A stretch of DNA of 64,000 nucleotides from the NCBI RefSeq assembly GCF_009933175.1, contig NZ_MAEJ01000008.1, forward strand, positions 1-64,000, in the 5' to 3' direction. Of the stretch, positions 51,188-61,704 are shown piece after piece. Within the stretch, counting starts at the first letter, position 1, and each line of letters opens with the position of its first letter. A program made the translations under genes and the position numbers. The notes under the pieces were generated by a model. The model searched no databases. It was not told where the DNA came from and was given only the letters and a program-made list of their open reading frames with translations. This stretch comes from Candidatus Enterococcus huntleyi (GTDB lineage: Bacteria; Bacillota; Bacilli; Lactobacillales; Enterococcaceae).

Positions 51188-53314
51188 TTAATGTGGATCT
51201 TGGATACGTTTAAACATTCGTTCCATATCAGAATTCGTAAAATGGATCAAGACAGGGCGACCATGTGGACAATTAAATGGATTCTCACAGGTTTTTAAAT
51301 CCTCTAGTAAAACACGTGCCTGTGCCTCATTCAAATAATGATTGGCCTTAATCGAACGTTTGCAACTCATCATAATCGCCGTTGCTTCACGGAACTTCTT
51401 GACGCTAACACTCCCCGTCGTCAGCAACATATCCACCATTTCGCGAATAATATCTTCCTCTTGACCCGCTGGATACCAGGTTGGATGAGCGCGCACAATG
51501 AAACTATTTTGACCAAAGTCTTCTAAATAAATACCGACTTCTTCTAATAATTCCCGTTGTTCTTTCAGTTTTAAGGCATCATTATTTGGATAATCCAAAA
51601 TAAATGGTACCAACAATTCTTGCAAGTCATCACTTACTTCGCCAATCTTTTCACGGAAATATTCATATTTAATTCGCTCTTGTGCGGCATGCTGATCGAC
51701 AATATACAAGCCATCTTTACTTTGGGCAAATAAGTACGTGCCATGCATTTGACCAAAATATTCTAGCTCCGGAAACCGTTGCTTCGGCCGTTCCTGTTCA
51801 AGTTTTTTGATTGCTTGAGCCAATTCTCGCTCACTGGTTCCGCCATGAAAATCAAACTCAGGGTGTTGATAACTTTCTCTTTCACCCTCTGTATCCACAG
51901 GTTCCAATGATTGCGCAGGTTTTTCCACCATCTTAGACTCAGATTGGGGAGACTCCTGACTAAACACTCGATAGTTATCCACAAGTCCATCTTGATTTTC
52001 TTTTGTCTTTCTAACAGTTTTATCCACAGATTCATCTTGTTCAAGCTGATTTACCAACATTTCTGTGGATTGATTTTCCTCTGCCTCATGTTTTCCAGTG
52101 ATTTCCACAGAGTTATCCACCGGTTTATCCACAGTGTTGTGGACAGCTGGTTTTTCGACGAAAAAGTCGCCGGTTTCTCGATCAAAGGACAAGCTACCTG
52201 GTGTCCGCTTAGTGGAAATGGTCGTTTCTTGTTCCTCCACTAGATCAATTTCTAGTTGTTCCACTTTGGGCTGATCCGCGACTTTCTTTTTGAAGCGCAA
52301 ATTATCCGCTGCATTAGGAATTAAATTCTCTTCCTGCAAGGCCTCACGAATCGCTTCTGATAATAAAGCCATCAATTCTTTTTCTTTTGATAAACGCACT
52401 TCTTGTTTTGTAGGGTGCACATTAACATCGACTAATAACGGGTCCATCTGAATCTCAATGACCGCAATCGGAAAACGCCCCACCATCAATTTCGACCCAT
52501 AGCCAGCCACAATCGCCTTATTCAGTGCAAAGTTCTTAATATAACGACCATTGATGATTGTCGACAAATAATTGCGGCTCGCTCGCGTTACTTCTGGTAA
52601 AGAAACATAGCCAGTAATTTTAAAATCTAAATCTTCTGCTTGAATTTCCAACATCTTCTTCGCCGTAGCCAACCCATAAATCCCAGCAATCGTCTGCTTC
52701 AAATCACCATTTCCAGCTGTATTTAACATCCGATTCCCGTCATGAACTAAGCGAAAGGCAATCGTTGGATGACTCAAAGCTAAGCGGTTGACGATATCAC
52801 CAATATTCGCCAACTCCGTTTGAATTGATTTAACATATTTTAAGCGAGCAGGCGTATTAAAGAACAAATTACGAATGGTAATCTTCGTTCCCTGACGTAA
52901 AGCCGCCGCAGTATGAACCTCAACTGAGCCACCCTTGAGTGAAATAAATGACCCTTGCTCCGCCCCTTGAACAGCTGTTTCCACCTCTAGCTCTGAAACA
53001 GAAGCGATACTAGGTAAGGCCTCGCCACGAAAACCCAATGTTCGAATTCTAAAGAGATCATCGCGGCTATGAATTTTACTCGTCGCGTGGCGTTTGAAGG
53101 CGTTCAGGACATCCTCTTCGGCAATCCCTTCGCCATTATCCACCACTTGAATCGTCTTCAGACCGGCTTCTTCTATTAGAATGTCAATCTGCGTGCCACC
53201 TGCATCAATCGCATTTTCGACAAGCTCCTTAACGACGGAGGCTGGGCGTTCCACCACTTCACCAGCCGCAATCTGATTGGCTAAGCGTTCTGATAATTCT
53301 TGGATTTTCCCCAT
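51188..53314 (-). CDS. mutL: DNA mismatch repair protein MutL
   Basis: 708 residues, ATG 53314 with GGAGAG upstream. The GHKL ATPase has '[13 protein letters not shown]', 'VDNGEGI', 'RHATSKI' and '[15 protein letters not shown]' in the first 100 residues. The C-terminal endonuclease/dimerisation domain includes '[15 protein letters not shown]' and '[17 protein letters not shown]', with the zinc-site 'NCPHGRP'. The linker (about 350-480) is acidic and carries several Val-Asp-Lys/Asn repeats, whose codons create DnaA-box sequences. It couples MutS recognition to strand incision. It follows mutS by 15 bp. Confidence 0.97.
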   Translation of the reverse strand: MGKIQELSERLANQIAAGEVVERPASVVKELVENAIDAGGTQIDILIEEAGLKTIQVVDNGEGIAEEDVLNAFKRHATSKIHSRDDLFRIRTLGFRGEALPSIASVSELEVETAVQGAEQGSFISLKGGSVEVHTAAALRQGTKITIRNLFFNTPARLKYVKSIQTELANIGDIVNRLALSHPTIAFRLVHDGNRMLNTAGNGDLKQTIAGIYGLATAKKMLEIQAEDLDFKITGYVSLPEVTRASRNYLSTIINGRYIKNFALNKAIVAGYGSKLMVGRFPIAVIEIQMDPLLVDVNVHPTKQEVRLSKEKELMALLSEAIREALQEENLIPNAADNLRFKKKVADQPKVEQLEIDLVEEQETTISTKRTPGSLSFDRETGDFFVEKPAVHNTVDKPVDNSVEITGKHEAEENQSTEMLVNQLEQDESVDKTVRKTKENQDGLVDNYRVFSQESPQSESKMVEKPAQSLEPVDTEGERESYQHPEFDFHGGTSERELAQAIKKLEQERPKQRFPELEYFGQMHGTYLFAQSKDGLYIVDQHAAQERIKYEYFREKIGEVSDDLQELLVPFILDYPNNDALKLKEQRELLEEVGIYLEDFGQNSFIVRAHPTWYPAGQEEDIIREMVDMLLTTGSVSVKKFREATAIMMSCKRSIKANHYLNEAQARVLLEDLKTCENPFNCPHGRPVLIHFTNSDMERMFKRIQDPH
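51975..52133 (+). other. Cluster of DnaA-box sequences inside mutL
   Basis: TTATCCACA occurs exactly at 51975-51983, 52020-52028 and 52125-52133. One-mismatch forms lie at 51891-51899 (GTATCCACA) and 52113-52121 (TTATCCACC), all in the same orientation. They coincide with codons for V-D-K/N in the MutL linker. Whether DnaA binds here is unknown. Confidence 0.5.
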
Positions 53315-53329
53315 AATCTCTCCTTCTTC

Positions 53330-55888
53330 CTAGATTCGTTTTTGAAGATCATATAACGTATTTAAGGCATCCATTGGTGTCATCTCAAGTAAGTTTAATT
53401 TTTTCAGCGTATCCACAACACCTAACTCTTCAGTCGATACCTCTGTAAATAAGGACAACTGTTGCGTCTCCTCTTCAACAAGCTCTTTCTTTTCAACGGT
53501 GTGACTCCCCGCCTCTAAAGCCTGTAAAATGGTCGCTGCCCGTTCTAATAAATTCGTGGGTAAGCCCGCAATTTTTGCGACATGAATTCCGTAACTCTTA
53601 TCTGCTGGTCCCGCCATCATTTTGTGTAAAAAGACCACATCGCCATCCTTTTCAACCGCCCCGACATGGACATTTTTCAAATGAGCTAAAGCTTCATCTA
53701 AGACGGTTAATTCATGATAATGGGTAGAAAAGAGGGTTTTCGCACGCACTTCTTTGTGGATATACTCGATAATCGCCTGAGCCAGTGCCATCCCATCATA
53801 CGTCGCTGTTCCTCGACCTAATTCATCAAATAAAATTAGACTATTCGGTGTGGCATGTCGCAAGGCTTGATTGGCCTCCATCATCTCCACCATAAAGGTA
53901 CTCTGACCCGCGATCAAGTCATCACTAGCCCCAATCCGGGTAAATATTCGATCAAAAATCGGCAATTCGGCAGACTCAGCCGGCACAAAGCAACCCATTT
54001 GAGCCATCACAACCGTCAAAGCCAGCTGACGCATATACGTACTTTTCCCCGACATATTCGGCCCAGTAATCAACTGAATCATCTCGTTCGGATTCATCTG
54101 CACACTATTTGGAATGTATTCCTGATGCCCTAGAACCTTCTCAACAACCGGATGTCGGCCCTCAGTAATTTGTAAATTCTGCCCGTTACTCTTCATTTCA
54201 GGTCGCACATATTGATATTGTTCACTAATCGTCGCGAAGCTTTGAAGTACATCTACCGCACTCAAAGACTTAGCCAATTTTTGCAAACGAGCAATCGCTT
54301 TTTTGACCTCTTCACGGACACCTAAAAACAGCTGATACTCTAAATCAACTGATTTCTCTTCCGCCTCTAGAATTTGCGTTTCTAACTCTTTTAATTCCGG
54401 CGTAATGAAACGTTCAGCATTCGCTAAGGTTTGTTTCCGATCATATTTACCTTCTTCAAGATTGGCTAAATTCGACTTAGTGATTTCGATATAATAACCA
54501 AACACACGGTTAAAGCCAACTTTTAAGTTCTTAATCCCAGTCTCCGCTCGCTCACGTGCTTCTAACTCGGCTAGCCACTGCTTGCCATTTTTCATCGCTT
54601 CTCGATAGCCATCCAGCTGCTCATTAAAGCCATCCTTAATCACATTTCCCTCTGTAATTTGCAAGGGGGCTTCTTCACGAATCGCTTCATTAATCAACTC
54701 AACCAGCTCATCCATCGGCTCCATATCTAATAAAAGGTCATTCCATTGGCCTTGGTTAATTCCTTCTATTAATTCTCGAATCATCGGTACTTGCTCTAAC
54801 GACGTTTTCAATTGAATCAAATCACGCCCGTTGACATTCCCAAACGCGACACGTCCCGCTAACCGTTCTAAATCATAGACCTTCGTTAAGGCACCTTGGA
54901 TATCAATTCGCTCAAAATAGGCAGCAATTAAAGAAGCCACCATCTCTTGTCGTGAAAAGATTTGTTTCTGCTGAATTAAAGGACGATCCAGCCACTGCTT
55001 TAATAAGCGGCCACCCATCGCCGTTTTCGTTTCATCCAACAGCCACAATAACGTGCCATGTTTCTTGCCCGTACGAATCGACTGACTTAACTCTAAATTA
55101 TATTTCGAATAATAATCCATTTTCAAAAAATGATCTGGTTGATATTCCAGCGCTTTTTGCAGATGATCCAAGCCTCGTTTTTGGGTCACAGATAAGTAAG
55201 TTAAAAGTTTACCAGTGACTTCTTTTTCCAACGCATTCTCTAATTCACTAGTGAGAAAACTAAACTCGGCATTCTCTTCCGCCGTTTCCTGCGTCGAAAA
55301 CACAAGACCCAAGCGCTCGCGCAATTGTTTTTCTAACGACTCTGGCAACGTGCTACCTAAGACAATTTCCTTCGTTTGAAGTGCAGAAGCTTCATTTAAA
55401 ACAGCCTCTTCATCAGCAAGCACCGCGGTCTTCAACTCTCCCGTACTCAAATCGACATACGCAAAGCCAAAACCAGACGCCCCAGCAACCACCGCAGTCA
55501 AAAAGTTATTCTCTTTGGCAGACAGCCCCTTACTATCCATGACCGTCCCCGGCGTTACTAGCTGAACCACCTCACGCTTGACCATTCCTTTGGTGGTTTT
55601 TGGATCTTCCACCTGCTCACAAATCGCCACCTTGTAGCCTTTTTCAATCAGCGTATCGATGTAGCCCTGCGCCGCATGATGAGGCACGCCACACATCGGA
55701 ATCGGGTCATCGGCATTTCTATTACGACTAGTTAAAGTCAGCTCCAAAATTTGTGCTGCTTTCTCAGCATCTGCATAAAATAGTTCATAGAAATCACCCA
55801 AACGATAGAATAAAAAAGCATCCGGGTATTGATCCTTGATGCTTAAATATTGTTCCATCATCGGTGTATTCTTAGTTTTTTGAGGCAT
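53330..55888 (-). CDS. mutS: DNA mismatch recognition protein MutS
   Basis: 852 residues. ATG 55888 has AAGGAGG upstream within the end of the ricA-like gene. The mismatch-binding Phe-x-Glu is in '[15 protein letters not shown]' near residue 35. The ATPase has Walker A '[13 protein letters not shown]', the signature 'STFMVEM', Walker B '[12 protein letters not shown]', and 'FSTHYHELT'. The C-terminus ends with the small dimer domain. It initiates mismatch repair with MutL, encoded just downstream. Confidence 0.98.
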   Translation of the reverse strand: MPQKTKNTPMMEQYLSIKDQYPDAFLFYRLGDFYELFYADAEKAAQILELTLTSRNRNADDPIPMCGVPHHAAQGYIDTLIEKGYKVAICEQVEDPKTTKGMVKREVVQLVTPGTVMDSKGLSAKENNFLTAVVAGASGFGFAYVDLSTGELKTAVLADEEAVLNEASALQTKEIVLGSTLPESLEKQLRERLGLVFSTQETAEENAEFSFLTSELENALEKEVTGKLLTYLSVTQKRGLDHLQKALEYQPDHFLKMDYYSKYNLELSQSIRTGKKHGTLLWLLDETKTAMGGRLLKQWLDRPLIQQKQIFSRQEMVASLIAAYFERIDIQGALTKVYDLERLAGRVAFGNVNGRDLIQLKTSLEQVPMIRELIEGINQGQWNDLLLDMEPMDELVELINEAIREEAPLQITEGNVIKDGFNEQLDGYREAMKNGKQWLAELEARERAETGIKNLKVGFNRVFGYYIEITKSNLANLEEGKYDRKQTLANAERFITPELKELETQILEAEEKSVDLEYQLFLGVREEVKKAIARLQKLAKSLSAVDVLQSFATISEQYQYVRPEMKSNGQNLQITEGRHPVVEKVLGHQEYIPNSVQMNPNEMIQLITGPNMSGKSTYMRQLALTVVMAQMGCFVPAESAELPIFDRIFTRIGASDDLIAGQSTFMVEMMEANQALRHATPNSLILFDELGRGTATYDGMALAQAIIEYIHKEVRAKTLFSTHYHELTVLDEALAHLKNVHVGAVEKDGDVVFLHKMMAGPADKSYGIHVAKIAGLPTNLLERAATILQALEAGSHTVEKKELVEEETQQLSLFTEVSTEELGVVDTLKKLNLLEMTPMDALNTLYDLQKRI

Positions 55889-56258
55889 AAACTAATCCTC
55901 CTTCTAATTCTTTGTTGACGTTTCTCTGAATCAAATCTGTGATATGCTGTACCAAATCATTGGCTTCAATCAGCTGTTCACGGTAAGCCAAAACCAACGG
56001 ATGTTGATTAAATTCCGTGGTTAAGCGATCCGCTTCTTTGAGCGCCACACGTTCCGCTTCCGGCTTACCATAATGGGCAAACTGAACCGCATCCTTTTGC
56101 GCTTGTTTGATTTGTTCAACCAATTCATCCAAATAGGCATTTTTTTCAACGCGAGCTTTCAACTCTTTGTACCGCTGAATGACTTCATTTCCATCCAACA
56201 ACTCACTTAATTTATCTAAAGCAGCCTTTACTGCCAGTTCTTGTTCTAATAAATCCAT
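55872..56258 (-). CDS. YlbF/YmcA (RicA-like) family protein
   Basis: 128 residues from ATG 56258 behind AAAGGAG; the longer frame overlaps ymdB. Helical protein of the YlbF/YmcA family ('[32 protein letters not shown]', '[29 protein letters not shown]'). In Bacillus, YmcA (RicA) forms a complex with YlbF and YaaT that stimulates RNase Y mRNA processing. The ymdB-ymcA-mutS-mutL order is known from Firmicutes. The short C-terminal tail overlaps mutS. Confidence 0.85.
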   Translation of the reverse strand: MDLLEQELAVKAALDKLSELLDGNEVIQRYKELKARVEKNAYLDELVEQIKQAQKDAVQFAHYGKPEAERVALKEADRLTTEFNQHPLVLAYREQLIEANDLVQHITDLIQRNVNKELEGGLVYASKN

Positions 56259-56268
56259 AATTTCTCCT

Positions 56269-57066
56269 TTATTCGGAAAATGGGCGATCTTCACTAATTT
56301 GGATAGGCACAATTGACGTTGCTTTTCCAGTCTGTTCATCAATATCAATCACACACGCGCACAATAATGAACGGCCCTGTTCCACCACTTCAAAACGTTG
56401 AGGTAAAGTCGTGATAAAACGTTCAAGCACTGCTTCACGCTTCATCCCCAAAATACCATCATAAGGCCCCGTCATGCCAACATCACTTAAATACGCCGTG
56501 CCATTCGGCAAAATTCGCGCATCATTCGTTTGGACATGCGTATGCGTCCCCACCACAGCCGAAACTTGACCATCTAAAAACCAACCCATCGCTTGCTTTT
56601 CACTCGTCGTTTCGCCATGGAAATCAACAAAAATAAACGGCGTCCGCTCTTGGGCGATATTCACCAATTCCTCGGCTTTCTTGAACGGATCATCAATCGC
56701 GGTCATGAATGTCCGAGCCTGTATACTAATCACCGCAAGCTCAATCGTATTCACGCGCACGAAAACCATTCCTTGACCCGGCGTTTCTTCCGGAAAATTC
56801 GCCGGACGAATCATCTTTTTCGCATCATCGATAAACTCAAAAATATCGCGATTATCCCACGTATGATTACCCAGTGTCACGACATCAACACCATCTTGCA
56901 GAAATTTCTTATAAATTTTCTCTGTAATTCCGCGACCCGACGCCGCATTCTCACCATTAGCTATCGTCACCTGTGGACGGTATTTCTTTTTCATTTTAGG
57001 TAGGTAATCAGTCAACATTTGGCGACCCATTGAACCCACAACATCTCCAATAAATAGTAAACGCAC
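56269..57066 (-). CDS. ymdB: YmdB-family metallophosphoesterase
   Basis: 265 residues, start GTG 57066 behind AGAGGAAAA; this gives the 264-residue length of B. subtilis YmdB. Metal-ligand motifs are 'FIGDVVGSMGRQ', 'NGENAASGRG', 'VVTLGNHTWDNRDI', 'VDFHGETTSEK' and 'GTHTHVQTND'. The B. subtilis protein is a 2',3'-cyclic nucleotide phosphodiesterase that influences biofilm and motility programmes. Eleven bp separate it from the ricA-like gene. Confidence 0.93.
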   Translation of the reverse strand: MRLLFIGDVVGSMGRQMLTDYLPKMKKKYRPQVTIANGENAASGRGITEKIYKKFLQDGVDVVTLGNHTWDNRDIFEFIDDAKKMIRPANFPEETPGQGMVFVRVNTIELAVISIQARTFMTAIDDPFKKAEELVNIAQERTPFIFVDFHGETTSEKQAMGWFLDGQVSAVVGTHTHVQTNDARILPNGTAYLSDVGMTGPYDGILGMKREAVLERFITTLPQRFEVVEQGRSLLCACVIDIDEQTGKATSIVPIQISEDRPFSE

Positions 57067-57163
57067 ACTATTTTCCTCTTTTCTATTCACATCTTTCCCT
57101 ATTATAGTTGTTTTTCGAAAGAAAGAAAAGCCACGGGGAGAAAGGGTTAAAATAAAATTGTAC

Positions 57164-57196
57164 AAAAAAAGTTACGTCTTCTCAACGCAACTTTTT
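57164..57196 (-). terminator. Terminator of the nan operon
   Basis: On the minus strand AAAGTTGCGT pairs with ACGTAACTTT, followed by T-rich sequence, 14 bp after the nanA stop. Confidence 0.8.
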
Positions 57197-57209
57197 GCTC
57201 ATTACAATA

Positions 57210-58121
57210 TTATTTAAATTTTGCCACATACGTTTGTATCAATTTATCTGCTTCATCTATAAGCAGTTGATCATTTGATGTAACAGGAAGCAGTGGTGCG
57301 CGAACACTTCCCACCTCTACTCCTCGTTTAGCTAAGATTGCTTTAATCACTGCATACATATTTCCTTCACAGCTAGTCAATTTCAGTATAATTTGATTGA
57401 TTGCTACTTGTATCTCTTGCGCTTTGGCGATATTTCCTTCCTCAAAAGCTTGGTTAGCAGCTATAAATAATTCTGGCATAGCTCCATACGTACCACCAAT
57501 TCCCGCATCAGCACCCATTATTCGACCACCAATATATTGTTCATCCGGACCATTAAAGACTATCGTCTCTTTATCAGCAAAATATTTAAATAGCTGGATA
57601 TCTAGTACTGGCATTGATGAATTTTTCACACCTATTACTTGCGGATGAGCAGTCATTTCTTTAAATAAATCCATAGATAGGGCATACCCAGTTGTCTGAG
57701 GAATGTTATAGATAATAAAATCTAATTTCGTTGCATTCACCATAGACATCCAATACTCTTTAATCGCTCTTTCAGGGAGTGAAAAATAAATTGGTGGGAT
57801 TGCTGCTAAAGCATCCACGTCAAGGCTTTCTGCATGCTTCGCTAACTCAACACTTTCTTTCGTTGATGGAGCCGCCACATGGGCAATAATTGTCATTTTC
57901 CCGCCAACAGCAGACATGACATTCTCTAATACTAATTTCCGCTCCTCAACCTTTTGATAAATACATTCACCTGAACTACCGCCAACATAAAGTCCAGTTA
58001 CTCCTTTTTCTAAATAGTATTTAGCTAAATTTTGAACCCTTTCACCACTAATATTTCCTTCATCATCATAACATGCATAAAATGCGGGAATAATCCCTTT
58101 ATATTTGTCTAAATTTTTCAT
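57210..58121 (-). CDS. nanA: N-acetylneuraminate lyase
   Basis: 303 residues from ATG 58121, with AAGGAG twelve bases upstream. DHDPS/NAL family: carboxylate-binding 'YVGGSSGECIYQ' near residue 45, catalytic Tyr in 'FIIYNIPQTTGYALS', Schiff-base Lys in 'VIGVKNSSMP', and 'VFNGPDEQYIGGRIMGADAGIGGTYG'. It splits N-acetylneuraminate into N-acetylmannosamine and pyruvate. The nan neighbours decide against dihydrodipicolinate synthase. Last gene of the operon. Confidence 0.93.
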   Translation of the reverse strand: MKNLDKYKGIIPAFYACYDDEGNISGERVQNLAKYYLEKGVTGLYVGGSSGECIYQKVEERKLVLENVMSAVGGKMTIIAHVAAPSTKESVELAKHAESLDVDALAAIPPIYFSLPERAIKEYWMSMVNATKLDFIIYNIPQTTGYALSMDLFKEMTAHPQVIGVKNSSMPVLDIQLFKYFADKETIVFNGPDEQYIGGRIMGADAGIGGTYGAMPELFIAANQAFEEGNIAKAQEIQVAINQIILKLTSCEGNMYAVIKAILAKRGVEVGSVRAPLLPVTSNDQLLIDEADKLIQTYVAKFK

Positions 58122-58137
58122 AAAGTTTATTTTCTCC

Positions 58138-58944
58138 TTAAGTTTCATCAGTTCTAGTAATTATCTTAATTGTTCGACTCATTTTTTCGTTTAAATCTTC
58201 ATTCTCTAATAACATCGTAGAAATTACATCAATTTGATACATAATTGCAAATTGAGAATTTACAAAACGTTGATTATCAATAAATAAACTACTGTATGCA
58301 ATCAATGTTTGCTCTGATAGATTAGCTAATGTACTTTCAGGAAAACAGGTGATACTGATAATACGAGCCTCATTTTGTTTAGCATTCCTCAAAGAATCAT
58401 TGACTTCTTTCGTTTCACCAGAAGTAGAAATTCCAATAACTAAATCCCCTTCTTTGGCCATCGAACTAGTAATCAGCATCATATGGGAATCTGTTGTAGA
58501 TATAACATTCAATCCCATTCTTAATAACCGCTGGGTTAACTCAAGTGCTGTCAAACCAGAACTACCTACACCAAAAATAAATATTCTCGGTGTGGTCATA
58601 ATTAATTGTACAATTTCTTTTAAACTTTCTTGATTTGTAAGCTTCTCAGTATTCTCTATCACTCTCGAATAGTAATCATATACTTCATTATTTAGTTCCA
58701 TTTTGTTTTGTCTCTGTGTTGTTTGTAGAGAGCCTAATTGTATCTTCAAATCGACAAAACTTTTTTGATTTAGCTTTTTAGCAAATCTAGTAATAGTAGC
58801 TGGGGATGTCCCTGTCTCTTTAGCAAGCGTAGAGATATTGATATTCATCATTGTATTACTATTTTTTAATAAGTAAGTTGCCAACTTTTTTTCTTTTTCT
58901 GAAAATGATGGGAATTTATTTTGAATATCTTCTAGAATACTCAT
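58138..58944 (-). CDS. RpiR-family regulator of sialic acid genes
   Basis: 268 residues. N-terminal RpiR helix-turn-helix ('STLAKETGTSPATITRFAKKLNQKSFVDLKIQL') and C-terminal SIS sugar-phosphate domain ('PRIFIFGVGSSGLTALELTQRLLRMGLNVIST', 'VIGISTSGETKEV'). NanR of the RpiR type in Gram-positives senses ManNAc-6-phosphate or a related sugar phosphate. The gene lies inside the operon between nanK and nanA, 3 bp from the former. Confidence 0.9.
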   Translation of the reverse strand: MSILEDIQNKFPSFSEKEKKLATYLLKNSNTMMNINISTLAKETGTSPATITRFAKKLNQKSFVDLKIQLGSLQTTQRQNKMELNNEVYDYYSRVIENTEKLTNQESLKEIVQLIMTTPRIFIFGVGSSGLTALELTQRLLRMGLNVISTTDSHMMLITSSMAKEGDLVIGISTSGETKEVNDSLRNAKQNEARIISITCFPESTLANLSEQTLIAYSSLFIDNQRFVNSQFAIMYQIDVISTMLLENEDLNEKMSRTIKIITRTDET

Positions 58945-58947
58945 TTT

Positions 58948-59835
58948 TTAACGCCTCACTGACTGTCTTTTCTTAAAATTATACAACGCGCCTACCATTC
59001 CTGCATCATTTTTTAATTCTGCAAACTTTATTCGTGTCTGATTAAATATAGGATGTTGTATTTTATGACTCACAGTATTTAGAATTTTCTCTTTCAAAAA
59101 TTCCTCTTGAGCCATAATTCCACCACCCAATACGAGACACTCAGGATTCAATAAGTACATAATATTCACAATCCCTGTACTCAGACTATCAACTAATACC
59201 TCAATCTCGCTCAGACATTCTTCATCGCCCGAAGTAGCTAAGATAAATATTTCCTCACCTGTTAATAGCTTCCCCTTTTTTTTACTGACTCTAGTGACAA
59301 GCGCTGATGTAGAAGCCAAATCTTGAAAATTTGTTCCATCAACTGTCAAATATCCTACTTCACCCGCTGTAAATCCTGTTCCATGATAGATATCCCCATC
59401 GAGCAAAATAGCTCCCCCTACTCCAGTTCCTACAGTTAAACACACCCCGTTTTCAATCCCTCTTAATGCGCCTTTCCAGTGTTCTCCGAGACATGCTGCG
59501 TTGACATCATTTTCAACTTCACATGGAATCGAAAATCTATTTTCTAACGTTTTTTTGATCTCAGTTCCCGTATAGTTAGGTATCGTGTATCCTGAATAGA
59601 TAATCTTACCCTCTATCTGATTGACAACGCCAGCAGAAGAAACACAGATTCCAGCCAAAGGATGGTCCATCATGATGTCGGATATTTTTGCACAAATTGT
59701 CATCAAAATCCCATTCTCATTGGTTCGATTATCTGTTTTATCCGCTTCAAATTTGGCTAGCTTATTTCCCATTCCATCAAATAAGCCATATTTTATAGCG
59801 GTTCCACCAATATCAATACAAAGATAGTTACTCAC
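58948..59835 (-). CDS. nanK: N-acetylmannosamine kinase, ROK family
   Basis: 295 residues. Phosphate-binding 'CIDIGGTAIKYGLFDG' at the N-terminus, 'GTGVGGAILLDGDIYHGTGFTAGEVGY' in the middle, 'NPECLVLGGGIMAQEEF' near the end. The ROK zinc cysteines (CxCGxxGCxE) are absent, as in some Gram-positive ROK sugar kinases. It phosphorylates ManNAc to ManNAc-6-phosphate for NanE. A glucokinase is the main alternative on sequence alone; the operon favours ManNAc. Confidence 0.85.
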   Translation of the reverse strand: MSNYLCIDIGGTAIKYGLFDGMGNKLAKFEADKTDNRTNENGILMTICAKISDIMMDHPLAGICVSSAGVVNQIEGKIIYSGYTIPNYTGTEIKKTLENRFSIPCEVENDVNAACLGEHWKGALRGIENGVCLTVGTGVGGAILLDGDIYHGTGFTAGEVGYLTVDGTNFQDLASTSALVTRVSKKKGKLLTGEEIFILATSGDEECLSEIEVLVDSLSTGIVNIMYLLNPECLVLGGGIMAQEEFLKEKILNTVSHKIQHPIFNQTRIKFAELKNDAGMVGALYNFKKRQSVRR

Positions 59836-59839
59836 TCAA

Positions 59840-60319
59840 TCACATCCGTATCTTAAAAACTATTTTTTTAATCTTGGTACTCACGCCATCGATTTGAACA
59901 CCTGTTTTATGTGCTTCATCAGGAAATAAAATTAAGAATTGTCCTTTGCTCATCCGAATGCTTCTATTTTTTTTACCATGAAGAAGATAATAATCTTCCT
60001 CTTCATGGTAGTCTTCTGCCTGCAAATCATTACCAATATCAATCATTTCTTCACCAGCAACTATATAGTGAATATCAGCCGCTACTTTGTGTGCTTCCCA
60101 AACCCTTTGAGTCTCATCTGAAGTCGGATACTCTATAAAATTAGCCTTAATTTTTTCGTTAAGCTCAATGCTTTGTACAGCAAATTTTTGTTCATCAAGC
60201 TCAATGCTTTGTACAGCAAATTTTTGTTCATCTAAGCTTTTAATGTACGTTTCTATGAGTATCAATTCTTTTTGAATAGATCCGACCTTTTCTAAAAAAT
60301 CAAAATCAGCATATATCAT
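59840..60319 (-). CDS. nanQ: YhcH/NanQ-type sugar anomerase with internal 12-residue duplication
   Basis: 159 residues from ATG 60319; a GTG at 60328 is too close to its possible site. Cupin fold of the YhcH/YjgK/YiaL family: 'RVWEAHKVAADIHYIVAGEEMI', 'YYLLHGKKNRSIRMSKGQFLILFPDEAHKTGV'. In E. coli NanQ (YhcH) speeds the alpha/beta interconversion of sialic acid. Residues near 35-58 contain DEQKFAVQSIEL twice in tandem, from a perfect 36-bp direct repeat at 60161-60232. It is an in-frame insertion in the N-terminal region, likely tolerated. Confidence 0.88.
   Translation of the reverse strand: MIYADFDFLEKVGSIQKELILIETYIKSLDEQKFAVQSIELDEQKFAVQSIELNEKIKANFIEYPTSDETQRVWEAHKVAADIHYIVAGEEMIDIGNDLQAEDYHEEEDYYLLHGKKNRSIRMSKGQFLILFPDEAHKTGVQIDGVSTKIKKIVFKIRM
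60161..60232. repeat. Perfect 36-bp tandem duplication inside nanQ
   Basis: 60161-60196 and 60197-60232 are identical. The unit is 12 codons long, so the reading frame is kept. Perfect identity suggests a recent event and possible length polymorphism. Confidence 0.95.
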
Positions 60320-60331
60320 CCCAGCCACATC

Positions 60332-61690
60332 CTACTTAAGAATTACAGATTTTTTTTCATTTGTTTCGATGATTCTATTACCTTGCTCAGCAAAGTTATC
60401 CAATGCCTCTTTTTCTGTTTTTTCGCCAGTGAATACTGCTTGAAGCTCTGGGAAAAATGCATTTCTTAATTCAGCATAACCTGGTGCATTGTTTGAGAAA
60501 TTAATAATGTATTCTGAGTTTTTATTATACGCATCCAAATAAGGCAAATCTGGTGCCAACTCTTTAGAAACCGAATCACGTACTGGCAATGTATTTTGTG
60601 AAGCTTTTACCAACTCAGAATCTGTTGAATAGAATTTAACAAAATCCTTTGCAGCCTCCGTTTTGGCTTTGTCTCCTGTATTAAAGACAACTGAACTTGT
60701 TACGTAGGTGAATGATATAGGATTGCCTGATTCAGAAGGAATGTTAGCAAGTCGCATATCAAATTTCTCTACTTTTCCATCATTCATGTCTTTTTGTATG
60801 CCAGCGAATAAAACACTATTTGTAAAGTTGATAGCCGTTTGTTTATTTTGGAACATCGCATTCACATCGTTACTTGTCAATGATTCAGGACCAGAAGTTG
60901 TCAATCCTTTTTCACGTAGCTCATTCAAATAACTTAATGCTTCAACCCCGTTTTCCTCATTCACAATAATTTTCCCGTCTTTATCAAAAAATTCATTTCC
61001 AAACATTCTCATATACGACAAATTCCAAGTATCCCCTTGATTATTTTTTGCATATAAACCGAATGGAGCAACTTTACTATTTTTTTCCTTCAGTGTAGTC
61101 AAAATTGTTTTGAATTCTTCTAAATCCCACGTTTTAATCTCATGCTCATCACCAATGTATTGTTCTAAGCCTGCTTCTTTCAACATATCAGCGTTATAGG
61201 CTAAAGTACCTGGATTGTGACCAAATGGATAGAAATATGTTTGATCATTAATTTGAACATTATCCCAAATTGATTCGGGGATATCACCTTTGGTCTTATC
61301 ATCAATAATGTCATCCAATGGTTCTAATACACCCATATGGGCATATTCGCTTAATGCGAAACTGGAATCAAAGAAAATATCTGGCAATGTTTTTGTTTGG
61401 ATTGCCACGCTTAACTTATCCGAGCGTTGCTCACCTGGAATTACTTGCACTTTGATGTTAACATCAGGATTTTTTTCATTGTAGCGCTTTGCCGCCTCTT
61501 TAAAAAAGCTATCATAATCGGCTCCTTCTTCCGTCGAATCCATGACGCCTTTCCATTGAGGAGTTAACCAAACTTCTACATCAACTGGGCCATCCGCTTT
61601 TTCTTCTTTTGCCGATCCACCACCACAACCAGCTAAAAATAAAATAGCTGAACTAATCAGTACAAGAGAACCCAATACTTTCTTTTTCAT
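60332..61690 (-). CDS. ABC transporter sugar-binding lipoprotein
   Basis: 452 residues, ATG 61690 behind AAAGGAGAG. Lipoprotein signal 'LFLAGCGGG' with Cys22 as acylation site. Family 1 extracellular solute-binding fold ('VEVWLTPQWKGVMDSTEEGADYDSFFKEAAKRYNEKNPDVNIKV', 'LPDIFFDSSFALSEYA', 'AAKDFVKFYSTDSEL'). By operon context it captures sialic acid or a derivative such as ManNAc. The two permeases follow upstream in the operon, but no ATPase gene is present. Confidence 0.9.
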   Translation of the reverse strand: MKKKVLGSLVLISSAILFLAGCGGGSAKEEKADGPVDVEVWLTPQWKGVMDSTEEGADYDSFFKEAAKRYNEKNPDVNIKVQVIPGEQRSDKLSVAIQTKTLPDIFFDSSFALSEYAHMGVLEPLDDIIDDKTKGDIPESIWDNVQINDQTYFYPFGHNPGTLAYNADMLKEAGLEQYIGDEHEIKTWDLEEFKTILTTLKEKNSKVAPFGLYAKNNQGDTWNLSYMRMFGNEFFDKDGKIIVNEENGVEALSYLNELREKGLTTSGPESLTSNDVNAMFQNKQTAINFTNSVLFAGIQKDMNDGKVEKFDMRLANIPSESGNPISFTYVTSSVVFNTGDKAKTEAAKDFVKFYSTDSELVKASQNTLPVRDSVSKELAPDLPYLDAYNKNSEYIINFSNNAPGYAELRNAFFPELQAVFTGEKTEKEALDNFAEQGNRIIETNEKKSVILK

Positions 61691-61704
61691 AATTTTTCTC
61701 TCCT

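Noticed and set aside
57210-58121. Dihydrodipicolinate synthase
   Set aside because: The superfamily is shared, but the adjacent nanE, nanK, nanQ and RpiR regulator make N-acetylneuraminate lyase the better call.
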